A stretch of 21,688 bases of DNA from Physocladia obscura (GCA_027596945.1 JADGJH010000302.1:1-21688), one strand, 5' to 3'; positions 1 through 9,384 are shown, counted from the stretch's first letter. Translations and numbers: made by a program. Notes: generated from the sequence alone by a model not told the origin.

Positions 1-648
1 CACCAGTACCGATATTAAAATCAGTCAGCGACGCGTGACCATCTGAGTCCAAAAGTACATTTCCTGGTTTCAAATCTCTATGGACAATTTTTAAAGAATG
101 CAAATATTCGAGACCACACGCGATTTCTGCGAAATAAAACTGCGCACGCTCTTCTTCGAAGTACCCGTTTAATCGCAAGTGGAATTCGAGATCTCCGCCG
201 AGTTTCAAGTCCAAAACCATTAGGATGTGTAAATCGTCTTGGAAAGCATAGCGTAGATTGCTGTATTTACATTATCATTACAATTATTCGCTGATCTTCG
301 ATCTTCGTTGTGCTTTGGCAAGAAAGTCTTTTGTGGTCAACACAAACCAAATAAACGGCGAGTCGGCTTCTTCGAGCAGCCGCCGTTCACGCAGCATATT
401 GTTTGCTAAACCTTGTTCCGCACACGCTTGTTTGCTGATATACTTAAGAGCGTATTGGATTTTTGTCCGTTTGTGCTCAACAATGCGAACCTATCACTCA
501 TCATCAAACATTGAACGCCGATCAATTTCTTTTTAATAAAAAAGCGGACCTTGCCAAAAGCCCCTTTTCCGATGCTGCGACACAGTTCAAAGTGTGAAAT
601 ATCCACTGGTGAATCAAAGTCGATTGGTGTCGACGTGCAACACCCCAT
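1..648 (-). CDS. YANK/STK32-type AGC serine/threonine kinase, 5' part (runs off window)
   Basis: N-terminal two-thirds of a protein kinase in three exons: 648-550, 490-348 and 260-1. The introns are 549-491 and 347-261, both GT-AG. The start at 648 gives MGCC, a likely N-myristoylation (Gly2) and palmitoylation (Cys3/4) signal as in membrane-anchored YANK kinases. The 21 in-frame residues upstream do not fit the family. Visible motifs: glycine loop GKGAFGKV (27-34), catalytic lysine in YALK (K49), LGGDL (101-105), HRDLKPGN (141-148, base D143) and DFN (161-163). DFN in place of DFG is characteristic of YANK/STK32. KPGN has Gly where most relatives have Asp or Glu, next to the metal-binding Asn. 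The rest of the kinase and the C-terminal tail lie outside the window. It starts 81 bp downstream of a paralogue on the same strand. Family assignment is strong; substrate and pathway are unknown. Confidence 0.88.
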
Positions 649-729
649 TTCACGTTCCAAATCTCGGAAATTTTTTTGTGTTTTGCTTTCTTGGCATGTT
701 TTTTCTTTCAATTAGATTTATTATTAATT

Positions 730-2807
730 CTAAGCAGGCTCCATATTATCATCTTTTTCGTTTATCGGCATCTGTATTGATATGTTTTCATCTTGTGTAC
801 TCTTGTCTTCCGTATTAATGTCGATTTTCGGCTGATTTAGTGAAGGCGGCTTTGTCCAGTCGTAAACTGTATATTTTGTTTCAAAGAGCTGCAACTGCAA
901 CTCGTATTGAGATGAAATGTATTCAACTTCTTCCTTTCCTAGAAAACACAAAAGAAAAAAAAATGTTGAATTGTTAATGAATTATGCAATTGGTTTTTTT
1001 CTTCTGAGCCCTAAATTCCGACTCACTTGATGATTTAGGGCTAAAAAATGATCTTTTCTGGTTATTTGCAACCTGATATATCATGGTAGCCGGAGAAGCA
1101 GCACCAGTTATTCCAGTAGCAGACGTTATTGGTGCTCGGAGCAACTGCATTCGGATTATTCGAAGTCAGCCTATCGACTCCCACATGCAGTCTGATTCAA
1201 GTTTGAAGGTGTATTTGATATTGCAGAGTCACCAGTTATTGAACCATTGTGTCCCGGCGTTTGGTTCGGAGAAACTGAATTATCTGCGCTTGAAACAGAC
1301 TGTAACGCGGATGACCGTCGGCGACCTCCAACTATACCGGCAGTTTTGACGGGTTTATCGGAGAGTTCATATCTGCCGGAAAACATTTCTTCAAGTCCGT
1401 ATCTGGGATCGTGATAGGCGTTTCTTTTAACCTGAATATTTTGAAATTTTCAATAAAAAACAATATACCAAAACCTATTTTTTACATCTGGCAAGAATGG
1501 AACAGGAATTTCCATTTTTTCCACTTTATTCCAATCAACATCTTTTAAACCACTCGTGCAGTGTGATTTTCTCGAATCCACCGGTTTCATTTGACCCAAG
1601 TCTTTCTGAAAGTGGTCGAACCAAAGAATCTAAAATGAATTTTGATGCCGTGTCTAAGATTTGGTATTTTACATTTTTCGAAAACTCAACAGTGTCTGAT
1701 AAGATAGCCTTTTTGAATTCGTCCCTATGTCGAGCGCGGAATGGTGGCTGCAAAAAAATTATTTTAAATATTTCGTGTTTTATGCGTACCCTTTTAACAT
1801 ACATAACCATAAAACATTTCATACGTAGTGATAGCTAAACTCCACCAGTCTATTTCGTTCAAATATCCGGTTCCATTTATAACTTTTGGGGCTAACAAAA
1901 TCAGTTTTAGAAGGATAATTTGAATTTTCCAAGTTGGTTACTCCTACCCATATATCTTGCCGTTCCAGATTTTGAACTCATCGGTTTCTCATTTTTATAG
2001 TGACAAGCAACGTTGAAATCAGTAACTTTTGCATGTCGCTAATCGTCGAGCAGAACTACGGAAAAAAAAGAAAAAAAAAGAATTTTTACATGTAACTCTC
2101 GACGATAAAATTGTATGAAATTTTCAGTTTTTACTATTGTCCGGTTTTATATCTCGGTGAACTATTTTCAATTTATGCAAATAATGTAAAGCACAGGCCA
2201 CTTCCATGTAATATAATCTCGCGCATGGTTCAGCGAATGGCCCTTTATACGTCAAATGGAATCGTAAATCACCACCCAACTTCAAATCCAGGATCATTGA
2301 GAGGTGTTCGTCGTCTTGGAACGCGTATCGTAAGTTTCTTGCTGCGTGTCGCAAGAAGAAAAAAGCATTTTTAATACAAAGTTTAGAGATTTAGAAAAAA
2401 AATATACAGAAACTCACATAATAAATGGATGTTGGGCTTCTTTTAGCAACCGTTGTTCGCTCAAAATATGTTCTGCACTCCCTCGCTTGATAATTTCGGC
2501 CTTGTTCATGTACTTGACTGTAAAAAATAGTTACGTAAAAGGAATTAATATAATATTCAGCGGTTAATTCAGTAATAGTTGCGTATTTCAATTGGTGGAA
2601 AAAATCTGCAAGTACCGGCATATTGTATTTTGGATTTTTTGTGTTGAACTATTCGGACTTTCCCAAACGCGCCTTTTCCTATCGATATCCCAATCTCGAA
2701 ATGCGTTATGTCAACTAAAATGATAATTATATGAGCGTCAAAGATTTAAAAAAAGTCTTTTTGCCTTCTTTGTCGAAATCAATCGGCTCCGATTGACAGC
2801 ATCCCAT
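730..2807 (-). pseudogene. Second YANK/STK32-type kinase, tandem paralogue with stop and frameshifts
   Basis: Nine exons can be followed: 2807-2765, 2714-2616, 2517-2418, 2337-2135, 2055-1948, 1891-1803, 1747-1486, 1431-1027 and 938-730. Seen: MGCCQSEPIDFD start, [70 protein letters not shown] and a C-terminal tail with KYTVYDW, all typical of YANK kinases. Four lesions break it. A TAG (2041-2039) follows ILLDD, just before DFN. Single extra bases shift the frame at the A-run 1543-1546 (after WFK), the run 1180-1182 and 1126-1127. The first intron (2764-2715) has a GC donor; the acceptor of the third is AAG. The other junctions are ordinary. Repaired length would be about 500 residues. Intact splice sites and high residue conservation point to recent inactivation or run-length errors in the assembly. 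The call as a kinase copy is secure; its death is not. Confidence 0.8.
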
Positions 2808-2956
2808 TTTTTTCGAATTTTTCAAAAGGGTGATAGCTTAATTGATCTTACGAGAGTGATAAATCACAAAAATTTCAGTTCAAAGAATGGGTATCTTTTG
2901 AAAATTATCAAAAGCAAATAACTCCTCGAAACAGCATTTGACAGAATACCAATTAA

Positions 2957-3353
2957 TCAATTATGGTTCACATAAACAAACGCCAAAACGACTGCCATTC
3001 CACCAGCAATAATCGCGTATCTAAGAGGAAAAACTTCGTCAAGATAACGCACTTAACAGCATCGAAAAAAACCTTGCACTTAACGCATACGAAAAGGTAC
3101 GTTTACTCTCTGTTTCAATATCTCGCTTGATTTGTTTGATTTCTTCTGGCGAAAACCCCGCCATCGGATCCCTCTGCGGTTTTGGGTTTGGCAATGGTTC
3201 CAACGGATCTGATGGTTTCGAAGGTGTGGCCGGCTGTGACGATGAAGAAGCGTTGCGCGGTTGTGCGCGAAAGTAGCTCAGATGACGAACTGCGCAGGTT
3301 GTGCGAACTGCGCGAACCATTTGTGTTTGCGTTACACTTGAAAGCAGTGGCAT
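2957..3353 (-). CDS. Small single-pass, probably mitochondrial membrane protein
   Basis: Two exons, 3353-3073 and 3020-2957, joined across a 52-bp GT-AG intron, give 114 residues. The N-terminus is rich in Arg, Thr and Ser without acidic residues (MVRAVRTTCAVRHLSYFRAQ from residue 12), as in a mitochondrial presequence. A Pro/Ser-rich linker and a charged helix (FSPEEIKQIKRDIETESKR) follow. The second exon encodes one hydrophobic segment, YAIIAGGMAVVLAFVYVNHN, right at the C-terminus, suggesting an inner-membrane tail anchor. Either Met1 or Met12 could be the start. The only splice that keeps the hydrophobic frame is donor AG|GTTTTT with acceptor TTAG|A. I do not recognise the family; the size and layout resemble small respiratory-complex subunits or assembly factors, but this is inference. 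It lies between the kinase pair and the HTH regulator on the same strand. Confidence 0.6.
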
Positions 3354-3531
3354 TTTTATTTTTTTGCGAGTTGTGTGAAAAACTGAATTTCATTGGCGGA
3401 AACCAGCAGAAAGAATGAAGAAGAAAAAGGGATGATAATTGCAAGTATTGAAAACGCCCATGTGAAAATCACTCCATTTAACTACTAAAATCACCCCATC
3501 AAGCGGAAAAATCGCAAATGACAATGCATTT

Positions 3532-5131
3532 TTAAAAGAAGGTATTAGTTGGGTTTGGGTGATGGAAATCATCAGCCACAGAAGAAGTTGCTGCCAATGC
3601 GTTTTGCATGCTTTTTTGACTACTGGCCAATTCATGACGCTGAGGTGTCTCTATTTGATGCTCAATGCTATAATGCGAATACGTCGATTGATTGTTATGC
3701 GGATAATGCTGTTGCTGCGTTGGGATATAAAAGTACGACTGAGATGGCGCTTGAGAATAGTTATGATAACTTTGTGCTTGCTCTTGCTGCCGGACTTGAC
3801 AGAGCTGGAGATGCTGTTGTTGCTGATGTTGAAAAAATATGTTCGCTGACTGTGCGCTATTATTATTGAAGGTATTGAGAGAAGTTTGGGTGTGCTCAGC
3901 AGTTGTTTGCTGCTGATTCCCCGTCTCATTTTGTTTGCGAAGATCTTGCTGGCAATATCGAGTGAAATTGGAATTACCCTGTAATGCACTGTTGCTGTGA
4001 AAATAATTGGTAGAAAATTGCTTGGCCGTTTCAAACTCTGACGAAACCGTCGTTACTTCAACGATTTCTTGATTTCGATCATGAAAAGGGATTGAAAACA
4101 GACTATCAACAGAGAGTAATCGAGCACGAGGCGTCGCAGATTCAAAAAAAGTGTGAGATGAATTAGCCACGTCGTTTCTTTGATTTACAAATGAACCAGT
4201 AATATCGATTTGCGGTGTGGTAGAATTAAATCGAACAGCAATCACATCATAACTCTCATTGGGAGCTCGAGAATCGTAATGATCTTGTGAAAAAGACGCT
4301 CTACGTACGGCCTCGGGATTAGAACGTCTCCGCCGCCCCCCAGAAACCATGGATATTCCGTCAGGCAAACGGCGGCGTTTTTGAATTGCAGGAAAACCAG
4401 TGAAAGTGCTGGAAAGGGAAGGCGAAATGCCCGAAGGTGACGCAGCAACATCGAAAGCCCCACATGCAACAGTATTTTTCATGGTATCAATTGATCGCAT
4501 CCACTTAATTTAAAAAAAATTACGTTAACGGCATTAACTGAGATGAAAAAATAACTCACCCGTCCGACCATACTTCCATTCAAACCAAACTCTTTTGCGG
4601 CCATATTTCTACCCTTTTCCAATGCACGCTCGGCAACCTTTATTTTCATTTCGATAGTATAAGATTTGCGAATAGTTTGAGGTTCCTTCAGATTTTTTTG
4701 ATCTCTTTGATTTGGAGATGGCGGAAGTTGAACTTGGTTTTGGGTGGCTACTGTAGCACCGTTCGCTGAAGTACTTGCAACTGCGAGGGCGGCTTCACCG
4801 CAGATCGGCGCTCTAAAAGATGCCGAGTTCTGCGCATTGCAATCGAGCTGGAAAACATGTGAATGCGCGACAAGACTGCGCTGGCTCGCGAACTGCAAGT
4901 TGTTTAGCGACAAACTATTCTTGACGAAGAAAAGCACAAGAAGCGAAAAGAATTTACCTCTACTTCGATTTCAGCTACTCTTGTTGCCGATCCCTGATCT
5001 ACCCCTTCGCTATTCCGATTTGTGATTTCAAAATTAAATGTGTTTGGTGTGTGATCACTCTGAAACTCTGTTTGGGTGCCAGCGCTTTCTCCACCGTGAG
5101 TCTGTGAATGGAATCCGCCATCTGGTTGCAT
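3532..5131 (-). CDS. Brinker/psq-like helix-turn-helix DNA-binding protein, Q/N-rich
   Basis: Three exons, 5131-4958, 4892-4560 and 4503-3532, encode about 492 residues. Introns are 65 and 56 bp with donors GTAAAT and GTGAGT. Residues 133-170 (RKSYTIEMKIKVAERALEKG, then AAKEFGLNGSMVGR and W) match the small HTH of the BrkDBD/HTH_psq type: R-K-x-Y-T-x-E-x-K, an A-A-x-x-F-G turn and a recognition helix ending R-W. The second intron falls exactly between that R and W. The C-terminal half is low complexity, rich in Gln, Asn, Ser and His (for example HQQQQHLQLCQVRQQEQAQ), with an RRRR tract near residue 230 that may be a nuclear signal. Predicted role: sequence-specific transcription regulator. 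This HTH class is shared with pogo/jerky-type transposases, so a domesticated origin is possible. The start at 5131 is the first ATG of the open frame; an in-frame TTG at 5149 was ignored. Confidence 0.72.
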
Positions 5132-6116
5132 TATCCTTGCTCTTCTCAAAATGCACCGTTTGATAACGAGAAGATATGATTTTTTTTTTTTGATTAAATC
5201 TTCATGTCACACATACAAATCAGACAAATAGATAAAATGTGAAGAAAGAATTGCAATCCAGTATAGCATACCATCATAAAATTTATATGTTATCAGAAAC
5301 TCGGAGGCCAGCAAATTAAGGTCAGTTTAACGCAGCAAACCGATTTTCAAAGAACTAACAACAATTTGCCAAATTGTATTGGTCCCAATATCTTTGTTAA
5401 CAACTAGTAATATTAAAATTAAACGATGACCAGTTTTTAAAAATAATAATGAACAGGGAAGAATGTAATTGACTTCTGGAGAGTTTAATTTAGAAAGCAC
5501 GTGTTTTATACCAACGATTCGCCTCACTGTTTGTCATGGTTGCAAAATTCCGCATAACAAAGACAACTCCATTGTGCACAGGGAGACAAGCACGATGGAT
5601 GAACAAAATTCTTGGTACCATCAACACCTACTCCAGTTATTTGCATGGAGCCAGTGGAATTCATGGAGTAACTAACTAAATGGTAAACAGTACACCTTTT
5701 TTAAAGAAATGACCATATTTTATCTAATAAATTTGAATCAGTGACATAATTAATATCAACATGAGGTCCAAATGTTTGGCTTCGACAAAAATTAACAAAA
5801 ATTAACAATTTTGAACAAAATCTATTTTTGAAGATATAAAAAGAAAAACAGTTTTTACAAAATCTATTTTCAGCAAATACAATTTGGGCCAAAAGCAGAA
5901 CTAATATTTTCTACTTTTCAACATCAAAAAACATTTTGGATTAAAAATATGTATATTTATTCTATTTTTAAAAAAAAAAACTAGAAATAAAATTAAAAAA
6001 ATCCTTCCAATTCATTCTATTCCAATCCCATCCAATCTATTCTATTCTGTTCCAATCCCATCCAATCTATTCTATTCTGTTCCAATCCAATCCATACAAA
6101 TCAATTGTCCATATTC
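5132..6116. other. AT-rich intergenic stretch with simple repeats
   Basis: No convincing gene. It includes the HTH gene promoter (right of 5131), A/T homopolymers, short local duplications such as repeated AAAATCTATTTT around 5815-5875, and the 30-bp tandem repeat listed separately. A plus-strand open stretch around 5535-5676 (MVAKFRITKTTPLCTGRQ at its start, TNTYSSYLHGAS-like end) reads somewhat like protein but has no recognisable family or splice context. Confidence 0.5.
6021..6095. repeat. 30-bp tandem repeat, about 2.5 copies
   Basis: Two identical 30-bp units (6021-6050 and 6051-6080) beginning TCCAATCCCATCCAATCTAT, and half of a third. Inside, a 5-bp TYCYA/ATCCA rhythm suggests growth by slippage. 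It lies in the gap beyond the 3' end of the G-patch gene. Confidence 0.85.
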
Positions 6117-6224
6117 TCATAAAGTAGTTTTAAATATTTCAATGAGTTGTCTACCTTGGAAGTTCTTAAGAACATTGTTGCATGATGCACATTGCAGAGT
6201 ATCTTGCCATGCTGGAATATCAAT
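6117..6224 (-). pseudogene. Short coding relic with a CxxC motif
   Basis: Between stops TAA (6227-6225) and TGA (6119-6117) the minus strand reads as 35 well-formed residues starting IDIPAWQDTLQCASCNNVLK. There is no ATG and no obvious splice partner; coding-like residues also appear just before the TAA. CASC followed by a charged helix looks like half of a zinc knuckle. It is probably a fragment of a decayed gene or transposon. The family is not recognised. Confidence 0.3.
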
Positions 6225-6378
6225 TTAGAAGAAAGACATTGTGACAACACGTTGCATTCTCTGTTTATGATTGTGTATGGTAAGGATTTTTATCAAGAAT
6301 TCTTTTTTCTTTATTCTAGATTTTCATTGTTCAAAATACTCAATCCAAAAATTCCAAAGATTAACAATAAACTTCAGA

Positions 6379-6388
6379 TTTATTTATT
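6379..6388 (-). terminator. Polyadenylation signal of the G-patch gene
   Basis: On the minus strand two overlapping AATAAA hexamers (AATAAATAAA) start directly after the TGA at 6392-6390. This is the expected 3' end signal, although unusually close to the stop. Confidence 0.45.
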
Positions 6389-6389
6389 T

Positions 6390-7190
6390 TCATTCATTCA
6401 GGTACGCCAAAACTGCCAATCCTTTTTTCCGCGCCCTGTTTGCATCTGTGATAATCTCTTTCCGCGATCGCTGTCGCGCAATATTTCCTTCCTCACGATG
6501 CCGAATTCTCTTCGTCAGTTTTGCTTCTTCAAGTGCCTGAATCTGCTCTGCAATAGGTTTTCGGAAACTATCTCCAACACGACGCAAATTTCTTATGCTT
6601 TTTTTTGCCGATTCTCCGCCACCCAACCCGGCAGTATCACGTTTAATTTTTGGAGCGACAGGAAGTTTTTTGCCAGCCTCCGGATCCACGCCAATACTAT
6701 CGCCGTGCCTCCATCCTTGTCTTTGTAGCATTTTGTATCCCAGATCGAGTTCACTGAAAGCGTAAATGATTGGTTTTTCGGTTGCGTGTTCTGTTTGTTG
6801 CAGTGACGCAAGCAAATGGCTTGTTTGAGTAAAGTGGCTTGTCAAATTATTGACTGTTATGTTGCACGTTTCGCAAAAAATTCCATGTGATGTCGTGTTT
6901 TTGTTATGGCGTTCGAGGATTTTAGTTTCGATTGACTGGGTGAGCTGTTTTCGGTCAGTCTTTTCTGTTTGTTGAAATTGTTTTGCCAAAGCTAGACTTT
7001 CAGTTGATTCAGAGTGTGGTTCAGACTGCGCATTTGATAGGATAGAACGGTATATTGATGCGGACGATTCGCCGTGATTGTCCGCTGCATCAGCAACATC
7101 ATTCTGCGACGATATCGATACTTCTTGTCGGAATCTAACAACTTTAGTGTCGCCCGAAAGCTGAGTATACCGACGCCAATCAGCTTCCAT
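6390..7190 (-). CDS. G-patch and zinc-finger protein (GPANK1-like)
   Basis: Single-exon gene of 266 residues. Start at 7190 (MEADWRRYTQ); in-frame residues upstream begin only at a TTG. A zinc-finger-like segment C106-x2-C109-x9-H119-x5-H125 precedes a G-patch at about 148-192: LGYKMLQRQGWRHGDSIGVD, then KLPVAPKIKRDTAGLG. The C-terminal tail is strongly basic and helical (RIRHREEGNIARQRSRKEI). The order finger then G-patch with KLPV...KRD...GLG resembles the C-terminal region of GPANK1-type proteins, without ankyrin repeats here. G-patch proteins usually bind RNA or activate DEAH-box helicases in splicing or ribosome assembly, so a nuclear RNA-processing role is inferred. It is separated from the plus-strand SIAH-like ORF by 259 bp of AT-rich DNA that must hold both promoters. 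No lesions are seen. Confidence 0.82.
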   Translation of the reverse strand: MEADWRRYTQLSGDTKVVRFRQEVSISSQNDVADAADNHGESSASIYRSILSNAQSEPHSESTESLALAKQFQQTEKTDRKQLTQSIETKILERHNKNTTSHGIFCETCNITVNNLTSHFTQTSHLLASLQQTEHATEKPIIYAFSELDLGYKMLQRQGWRHGDSIGVDPEAGKKLPVAPKIKRDTAGLGGGESAKKSIRNLRRVGDSFRKPIAEQIQALEEAKLTKRIRHREEGNIARQRSRKEIITDANRARKKGLAVLAYLNE

Positions 7191-7449
7191 ATTTGGCTTC
7201 TGATTTTCTTCATTCAAAATCAGGAAAAAATCAAACCGCAGCTTTCCAATCAATTCAAATGCAAATCAAAAAGAGCTCATGTCTGTTGATGCACACAATA
7301 AATACTATAAATATACTTTTACATTTATAATTTATTTTGCTTACCAACACATAACTCCAGCACAAAATTGCACACACTTCTGATTGGTTCAAAAATTCCA
7401 TTTTCATGGACTTTTTCAATTATTTATAATCTTTTGCTAATATTATAAA

Positions 7450-8274
7450 ATGGAATCAATAGTAAACTACTCTGTGAATTTAAAACAGTCTGATTTGACG
7501 TGCTGCGTCTGTCTTGAAAACATCAATTTCCCAATTATCCAATGTGCAAATGGGTCAAATCCACACTTTGTATGCATCAAATGCTGCCATCAATTGGGCC
7601 AAAAGTGCCTGCAATGTAAGACTGAATCATTATTTCATAATAAACAGCTGCAAGTTATATTGACACCATTTTTAGAAGCTTGTACTAACAAAAATTGTAA
7701 AATGAAAGTACTCAAATGGAATCTTGATGAGCACATTGAAGATTGTGACTTCAAAAAACACAAGTGCTTCATCTGTCAACAAAAGGTGATTTTGAGAAAG
7801 ACTATGCAGAGTCACTTTGAAACAAGATGCAAGACTCAAGTTATCATTAGAAATTTGTCACAGATTGAAATGAGCAGATGGGATTCAGAGAAACAAGGCT
7901 TCAAGCTGGATTTGAATGACAGACCAATGGACGGAGTACTTACAACACACGAAGCAGTTGTTCTGGTGTACAAGAATGAATGTGGTAAGTGGGTTGTTTG
8001 TCTGCTGTCACTGACTAAACTCCCAACCTCAATCACCATTACAACAATAAAGACAATTTCAAATGGAACAATATCTGAGACATCAGTGCACATGAACTGT
8101 TCATCTAATCTGTCAGAGCCAGTATTTATGGAATTGAAGACCTGTGACACTGTATATGTAAACACAAGACAAAACAGTCAAGGAAACAATAACAGCATTC
8201 AAGACTTTCTGGGCCACATGTTTGCTCAGGATAGAGCACCACTGCCAGCATTTTCAGACTCTGACAATGATTAA
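7450..8274 (+). CDS. SIAH/SINA-like RING E3 ubiquitin ligase, intronless
   Basis: Uninterrupted 274-residue ORF. A complete cross-brace RING is visible: C18, C21, C32, H39, C42, C45, C53 and C56. The SIAH-type double zinc finger follows: C78, C83, H95, C99, then C106, C109, H122, C127. This order and spacing are those of SINA/SIAH E3 ligases, which transfer ubiquitin from an E2 to substrates held by the C-terminal domain. The C-terminal 130 residues are predicted beta-rich (VVLVYKNECGKWVVCLLSLT, ITITTIKTIS) and end in an acidic tail FSDSDND; they are too divergent for me to confirm the SINA substrate-binding fold. Unlike most genes in the window it has no intron, very AT-rich codons and sits among decayed ORFs and repeats, so it may be cargo of an inserted element. 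The ATG at 7450 follows a TATAAA-like run (7443-7448). Confidence 0.85.
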   Translation: MESIVNYSVNLKQSDLTCCVCLENINFPIIQCANGSNPHFVCIKCCHQLGQKCLQCKTESLFHNKQLQVILTPFLEACTNKNCKMKVLKWNLDEHIEDCDFKKHKCFICQQKVILRKTMQSHFETRCKTQVIIRNLSQIEMSRWDSEKQGFKLDLNDRPMDGVLTTHEAVVLVYKNECGKWVVCLLSLTKLPTSITITTIKTISNGTISETSVHMNCSSNLSEPVFMELKTCDTVYVNTRQNSQGNNNSIQDFLGHMFAQDRAPLPAFSDSDND

Positions 8275-8893
8275 CATCTCTTTATTTTGACAATCTTTTC
8301 ATCTTCGAGTTCCTTCTTTAAGTGATGATAGAGTCTCTTTTGGATGGCTGGCTGGTTGTCATGTAGTTCTTTGCAGAGGTTTGTGTCACCCTTCATTTAA
8401 TTGTGTTTGATTTGCTGCATCCTCTTTTTGTTGTCACCACTGCTCTTCTTTCTTAGATAATATACCAAACTATTGTCAACAAGGAACAACTCTGAATCAG
8501 TCTCGTAGTATTCATTTTCATTCATTAATTGTTTTATTTTATCCAGTAATGAATGTTTTAATTCAATCACTGACAGCTTCTCAAAATCAGGATCCATCAC
8601 CTCTTGAAGTTTCTTGACAGTCTCTTCTAACTCTAGAATTTGTTCCTTCATTGATTGGTTAATGTTGGCTCTCATTGGATTAACTATTTTCATCCATTTA
8701 TTGGGTACTTCAATAACAATAGGCTCGTTTGAACCAAAATAAGGTACACCTACTTTCGAAAGTGTGGTGTTAATTTACATTCTTGCACTTCATAAGTGTG
8801 TTCATTTTGAGGGTCCTTATAGATTGTTCCAATAATAGGAAGGGTCTTTAAGAATTGATTTCTCACAGTTGTGGATGGAATTGTGACAGTCAT
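8271..8893 (-). pseudogene. Interrupted coiled-coil ORF of unknown family, tail to tail with the SIAH-like ORF
   Basis: Read from ATG 8893 (MTVTIPSTTVRNQFLKTLPI), the frame runs to about 8770. A shift of one base near 8760-8772 moves it to the next frame (VGVPYFGSNEPIVIEVPNKW), which continues through a coiled coil (NQSMKEQILELEETVKKLQE) to a TAA at 8399-8397. The same frame then resumes at once with an ATG (8396) and 41 charged, helical residues (QPAIQKRLYHHLKKELEDEK) to a TAA at 8273-8271. That stop overlaps the SIAH-like stop within TTAA. The reading suggests one ancestral gene of about 205 residues with one frameshift and one in-frame stop. Alternatively it is two small ORFs, or the breaks are sequence errors. 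No domain is recognised. The coiled-coil part resembles the relic at 10040-10483. Confidence 0.55.
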
Positions 8894-9080
8894 AGTTTTA
8901 TTATTATAAAAGAAAATAATTTTAAGTAAATATCGTTCAATTGAAATTAAAATAGTCGTTGATGATGATTTAATAGTACAAAAAATCTGGCTGAGCAGAC
9001 TTTTTCTTTGACCACACAATACACATTTCATTCAAACAAACACAATGTTTTCAGCAAATAATCCCACATAAATCTATGAC

Positions 9081-9384
9081 ATCATTCATCACTATCATTT
9101 AGTGAAAATAAAAACACTATATTCAAAGTTGAGTTGTCGACACACAATACTCTCATTCAAAAGCAGAGAGTCTCACTAAAATTGTCACATCATTGTTTAC
9201 TGAAATTCAGTGAGGATTAACACTCCATTCAAAGTCAAGTTAAGGTTGATTTGTCATACAATAGTCTCAATCAAAAATACCCATCATTTGAGTGAAAACT
9301 GTCACTAACATAAATCACAATACCCATCACTTTCATTGAGTGAGATTTCAACACCTCATTCAAAGTTGAGTTGATTTGTCACTA
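9081..9384. repeat. Degenerate direct repeats, three units of about 105-130 bp
   Basis: A unit containing CACTxTCATTxAGTGA, then ACACTxxATTCAAAGTTGAGTT and TTGTCA recurs three times. The ATTCAAAGT(T/C)(G/A)AGT cores lie at 9121, 9227 and 9358. The copies differ by indels. Nothing coding spans them. They could be subterminal or satellite-like repeats of the surrounding element. Confidence 0.65.

Noticed and set aside
258..536. Plus-strand ORF across the first kinase gene
   Set aside because: Antisense to clear kinase exons and spanning two introns; no protein character of its own.
5469..5675. Plus-strand 68-residue ORF as a gene
   Set aside because: Another frame over the same bases reads better, neither has homology I can name, and no splice or promoter context supports it.
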